This document shows, in pieces, positions 31,161 through 33,997 of a DNA stretch of 33,997 bases. This DNA comes from Thermoplasmata archaeon (GTDB taxonomy: Archaea > Thermoplasmatota > Thermoplasmata > Thermoplasmatales > Thermoplasmataceae). The stretch spans positions 1 through 33,997 of the forward strand of contig JAKAAT010000016.1 of NCBI GenBank assembly GCA_021802205.1. Direction: 5' to 3'. The notes under the pieces are model-generated. The model was not told where the DNA came from, did no database searches, and saw nothing but the letters and a program-made list of their open reading frames with translations. The number at the start of each line of letters is the position of its first letter. Position 1 is the first letter of the stretch. Both the position numbers and the translations under genes were made by a program.

Positions 31161-32810
31161 TTAATCTTTTGTTTCTAATTTTTCTTTTAATATTGATGTT
31201 ACATATTTTTCTGCAACTTTGAAATTAAGTTTTGGAGGCATAGGAGTTTCATTTGTTTCAGTCACAACATCAAGTACTGCCGGTCCATCGCATTTAAAAA
31301 ATTTATCAAGCCCTGCATCTAGTGTTTCGACGGTATCAACTCTTATTCCTGTAATGCCAATTGATTCTGCAAGCTTTGCGAAATCTGGATTATATAAGTC
31401 CACGCCGTATTCCGGATATCCCATTACCTCCTCCTCAAGTTTAATCATGCCCAGTATGCTGTTATCATACACTATTAATTTAACCGGCAGATTATACTTT
31501 TTGATGGTAATCAATTCCATTACCGTCATTGCAAAACTGCCATCGCCTATCAGGCCATAAATTTTTTTTCCCGATGCAAAGGCAAGACCTACTGATCCGG
31601 GAATTCCGGAACCCATGGTTCCTAACCAGGATGAAAAATAAAACTTATTGTTGTTCCCAGCATTAAGAAAACGGTTTGACCACAGGGTTACATTGCCCGT
31701 ATCTGTAATTATTATTGCATCGTCTTCAATTTTCTTTGATATTTTATCTGTTAAGAGTTCAGCCCTTATGGGATTTTTATGGTTGCTCGCGAGCCTGACC
31801 ATATCTTCCGACCATTTTGCCTTTTCATCCTGCATTTCCTGATAGAATTTTTTATCTTTTTCATTTACATTGATATTATCAAGGAAATATTTTATATCGC
31901 ATAGATAAGAATAATTTGCCTTCATTATTTTATTCAAATCATCTATATTTGTATTCACCTGAATATTGTCTACATTTTTCAAAAACTGTGTATACGGGAA
32001 TATGGTACCCAGGAATATTATTAAATCTGATTTTTCTATTGCTTTGATAGATGGCTTTGTACCCAGAAGTCCGATGCCCCCCATCACTTTTTTATCCGTA
32101 TCGTTGAACACACCCTTGCCGTTCAATGAATATATTATCGGAGCTCCTATCTTTTCGGCAAATTCGTCTATTTCTCCGCGATAGTTTCTGGAACCGCCAC
32201 CAATCATTATAACCGGTTTATTTCTATTATTAATCAAATTTACAGCCTCATCCAGGCCGCCCGGGTTATAATTTACCGGATTTATGTAATATGATAGGTC
32301 CTCCTCTTTGCATGATTCCATTAAAATATCTACAGGCATATCAATATGCCCTACACCTTTCTTCGTTATAGCTTCTCTGCAGGCCTTCCATATTAAATAA
32401 TGTGCATTGTCCGGTGTTATAATTCTCGCGTTGAAGACAGAAACGTCATCAAATAATTTAACCAGGTTTACTTCCTGAAAATAATCATGATGCAACAGTT
32501 CTGTTTCCACCTGGCCTGTTAAAGCTATTACAGGAACATGCTGCGTTTTTGCATCATATAATCCATTTAGCAGATGTATTGAACCTGGGCCTGAAGTTCC
32601 CATACAGGCCGACAAATTCCCCGTATATTTTGATTCGTATGAAGCACTGAGGGCACCGCCTTCTTCATGCCTTACCTGAACATATTTTATATCTTTATTT
32701 CTCCGTATTGCATCGATTATAGGATTTAGAGAATCCCCTGGAATTGCATATATTCTTTTTACACCGAAGTTTACGAGTGTTTTAATTATGACATCGGCTA
32801 CAGTTGGCAT
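31161..32810 (-). CDS. Pyruvate oxidase-type ThDP enzyme (PoxB-like)
   Basis: 549 residues with three domains: pyrimidine-binding (1-180; conserved glutamate in VRHEEGGAL, residues 46-54), a central FAD/NAD-like domain (about 190-330), and a ThDP-diphosphate domain with GDGSFAMTVMELITIKKYNL and an Asn in VYDNSILG. The segments HLLNGLYDAKTQHVPVIALT and HHDYFQEVNLVKLF follow E. coli PoxB ([20 protein letters not shown]) closely, and TNETPMPPKL near the end also fits PoxB. Likely reaction: oxidative decarboxylation of pyruvate to acetate with electrons to quinone, or to acetyl phosphate and peroxide. Acetolactate synthase is a less likely alternative. Its stop is two bases from that of geranylgeranyl reductase. 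Confidence 0.82.
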   Translation of the reverse strand: MPTVADVIIKTLVNFGVKRIYAIPGDSLNPIIDAIRRNKDIKYVQVRHEEGGALSASYESKYTGNLSACMGTSGPGSIHLLNGLYDAKTQHVPVIALTGQVETELLHHDYFQEVNLVKLFDDVSVFNARIITPDNAHYLIWKACREAITKKGVGHIDMPVDILMESCKEEDLSYYINPVNYNPGGLDEAVNLINNRNKPVIMIGGGSRNYRGEIDEFAEKIGAPIIYSLNGKGVFNDTDKKVMGGIGLLGTKPSIKAIEKSDLIIFLGTIFPYTQFLKNVDNIQVNTNIDDLNKIMKANYSYLCDIKYFLDNINVNEKDKKFYQEMQDEKAKWSEDMVRLASNHKNPIRAELLTDKISKKIEDDAIIITDTGNVTLWSNRFLNAGNNNKFYFSSWLGTMGSGIPGSVGLAFASGKKIYGLIGDGSFAMTVMELITIKKYNLPVKLIVYDNSILGMIKLEEEVMGYPEYGVDLYNPDFAKLAESIGITGIRVDTVETLDAGLDKFFKCDGPAVLDVVTETNETPMPPKLNFKVAEKYVTSILKEKLETKD

Positions 32811-32883
32811 AATATATTGATAATTTTATCTTTTATAAATCCTTGTGTTTAATACATTTATTAACTTCTTAACGGGAATCTCC

Positions 32884-32958
32884 ATGATACTGGTAGATCT
32901 GGTAAATGGTACCGGCAGTGTTATAGCATATCCGGTTAGCACAATGGGTGCTATTTAA
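32884..32958 (+). CDS. Possible 24-residue microprotein
   Basis: A short plus-strand ORF, MILVDLVNGTGSVIAYPVST then MGAI, lies in the 297-base gap before SRP54. CATTTATTAA lies about 20-30 bases before its ATG, so a leaderless transcript is possible. Nothing else supports it. The rest of 32811-33107 holds no gene I can see. Confidence 0.15.
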   Translation: MILVDLVNGTGSVIAYPVSTMGAI

Positions 32959-33088
32959 TATTTTAGAATTATGTTTCCGTTTTATTTAACTGGTTTGCTA
33001 CCAGGTACACAGTTTCATACCCGGTTCCATTGTACATTTTAATGAACATACAAGGCATACAAGTTATTTGCTTATGTGTTTCTGGCAT

Positions 33089-33096
33089 AAAAAAAT
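33089..33096 (-). terminator. T-run terminator after SRP54
   Basis: A T7 run on the minus strand about 13 bases past the SRP54 stop, preceded by A/T-rich DNA and no stem. Confidence 0.4.
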
Positions 33097-33107
33097 AAAT
33101 TTTAATT

Positions 33108-33997
33108 TTATAACATTTTTGATTCCAGGTCATCGAGGCTGAAATTCCCGCCTTTGAGCTGGGTTTTTAGCATTTTCTTGAAATTTCTGTTCTTTTTTAT
33201 GCTTTTCATGTTTTTCTTCATGGCGTTATATTCTTTAAGCAACTGGCGCACGTTTTTCTCACCCTGCCCGGAGCCAGCAGCAATTCTTTTGATACGTTTT
33301 GCATTCAATACATCCGGGTTTTCCAGTTCATAAAATGTCATTGAATCGAGTATTACACGGTAAAGCCTTAATTTCTCATCTGCCTGGTCCAGCTGTGATT
33401 CGTCAAGTTTGTTGCCTCCTGGCATTTTTCCAAGTGGGAGTGCTCCAAAGAATTTCTTAAGCAACCCTGGCTTGGCAAATTTCTCCCAGACATCATACAT
33501 ATCCTTTAAATCAAATTTCCCTGACATGAGTTTATCCAGTGAGGCTTCAGCTTCTTCTTCAGTTATGTTTGTTTCCTTTACTACTTCCATAAGGGCATCT
33601 ATATCACCCATACCCAGTAGCCTTGACAGGAACTTTTTCGGATTAAATATCTGGATATCATCCATGTGTTCCCCGGTTCCAATAAAATAGACAGGTGATT
33701 GTATATCGGCGACAGCACTCAGCGCACCACCAGCCTTTCCAGTACCATCCATCTTTGTAATAATTACTCCATCTATGTTTACAGCATCGTGCAGGGTTTT
33801 TGCCTGAGGGCCAGCCTGCTGGCCAAGTGTTGCGTCTATAACAAAAAGCACCGTATCAGGATTGATTTTTTCCTTAATTTCATGTACTTCGTCTATCAAT
33901 TCCTGGTCCAGTGAATCCCTGCCGCTGGTATCGATAATCTTTATTTTGAAGTCTTCAAGTTCCTTTATGCCGTTTCGAACTATTTTAAGGGCGTTTT
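33108..33997 (-). CDS. srp54: Signal recognition particle 54 kDa protein, C-terminal two thirds
   Basis: The frame is open through the right window edge; the visible 296 residues are the C-terminal part. The GTPase half shows IIDTSGRDSLDQELIDEV (G3 region; DTSGR where most have DTAGR), ATLGQQAGPQAK, TKMDGTGKAGGALS (G4) and FIGTGEHMDDIQIFNPKKFL. The M domain begins around FLSRLLGMGDIDALMEV and holds the SRP-RNA-binding segment RIKRIAAGSGQGEKNVRQLL near the C-terminus. It binds 7S RNA and signal peptides and targets nascent membrane proteins to the translocon with FtsY. The N-terminal N domain and Walker A lie outside the window. Confidence 0.93.
   Translation of the reverse strand, partial: NALKIVRNGIKELEDFKIKIIDTSGRDSLDQELIDEVHEIKEKINPDTVLFVIDATLGQQAGPQAKTLHDAVNIDGVIITKMDGTGKAGGALSAVADIQSPVYFIGTGEHMDDIQIFNPKKFLSRLLGMGDIDALMEVVKETNITEEEAEASLDKLMSGKFDLKDMYDVWEKFAKPGLLKKFFGALPLGKMPGGNKLDESQLDQADEKLRLYRVILDSMTFYELENPDVLNAKRIKRIAAGSGQGEKNVRQLLKEYNAMKKNMKSIKKNRNFKKMLKTQLKGGNFSLDDLESKML

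Noticed and set aside
1-33997. tRNA, rRNA, CRISPR arrays, riboswitches
   Set aside because: I looked for T-loop-like motifs, regularly spaced repeats and known riboswitch cores and saw none; absence by eye is not proof.

Overview
The window is AT-rich (mid-30s % GC by eye) archaeal DNA. The gene set points to a Thermoplasmatales member, most likely Ferroplasma or a close relative. The evidence is an archaeal SRP54, a geranylgeranyl reductase with its ferredoxin for ether-lipid saturation, DUF2079 and KaiC-like proteins, and many start codons sitting about 24-28 bases downstream of a TATA box (leaderless transcripts). Genes inside operons instead carry Shine-Dalgarno sequences. The genus is inferred, not proven.

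Layout. 1-3061: the N-terminus of an M13 metallopeptidase running off the left edge, two membrane proteins, a small apparently split membrane ORF, and a heme-oxygenase-like diiron-type protein. 3324-9469: a tyrosine/homogentisate catabolic locus. hpd, fah and hmgA form a tight operon on the minus strand; acetoacetyl-CoA synthetase and a cyclase-family hydrolase run the other way. Between the two leaderless promoters is a 7-5-7 palindrome. Together the genes take 4-hydroxyphenylpyruvate to fumarate and acetoacetyl-CoA, but no maleylacetoacetate isomerase is visible. 9472-14448: a surface-glycan module (GT2, Wzx-like flippase, DUF2079 GT-C-like protein). 14465-15355: an ornithine cyclodeaminase/mu-crystallin family enzyme.

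15432-15893: the left end of an IS256-family element, cut off inside the transposase gene. Right behind it is a B12-binding radical SAM protein (15975-17573), a candidate GDGT ring synthase. 17679-24936: two APC amino-acid permeases, a GntR/YtrA regulator, inorganic pyrophosphatase, and an iron-dependent alcohol dehydrogenase/aldehyde dehydrogenase operon. 25332-29165: a three-gene stretch on the minus strand: a KaiC-like ATPase with an N-terminal nuclease-like domain, a cellulose-synthase-like processive GT2, and a 317-residue protein I do not recognise. I consider this the best candidate for an undescribed system. Just upstream lies a frameshifted gene remnant (29269-29567).

29773-31159: ferredoxin overlapping geranylgeranyl reductase. 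31161-32810: pyruvate oxidase-type ThDP enzyme. 33108-33997: SRP54, truncated by the right edge. I saw no tRNA, rRNA or CRISPR array. Assignments come from reading motifs and family resemblance; no searches were run.
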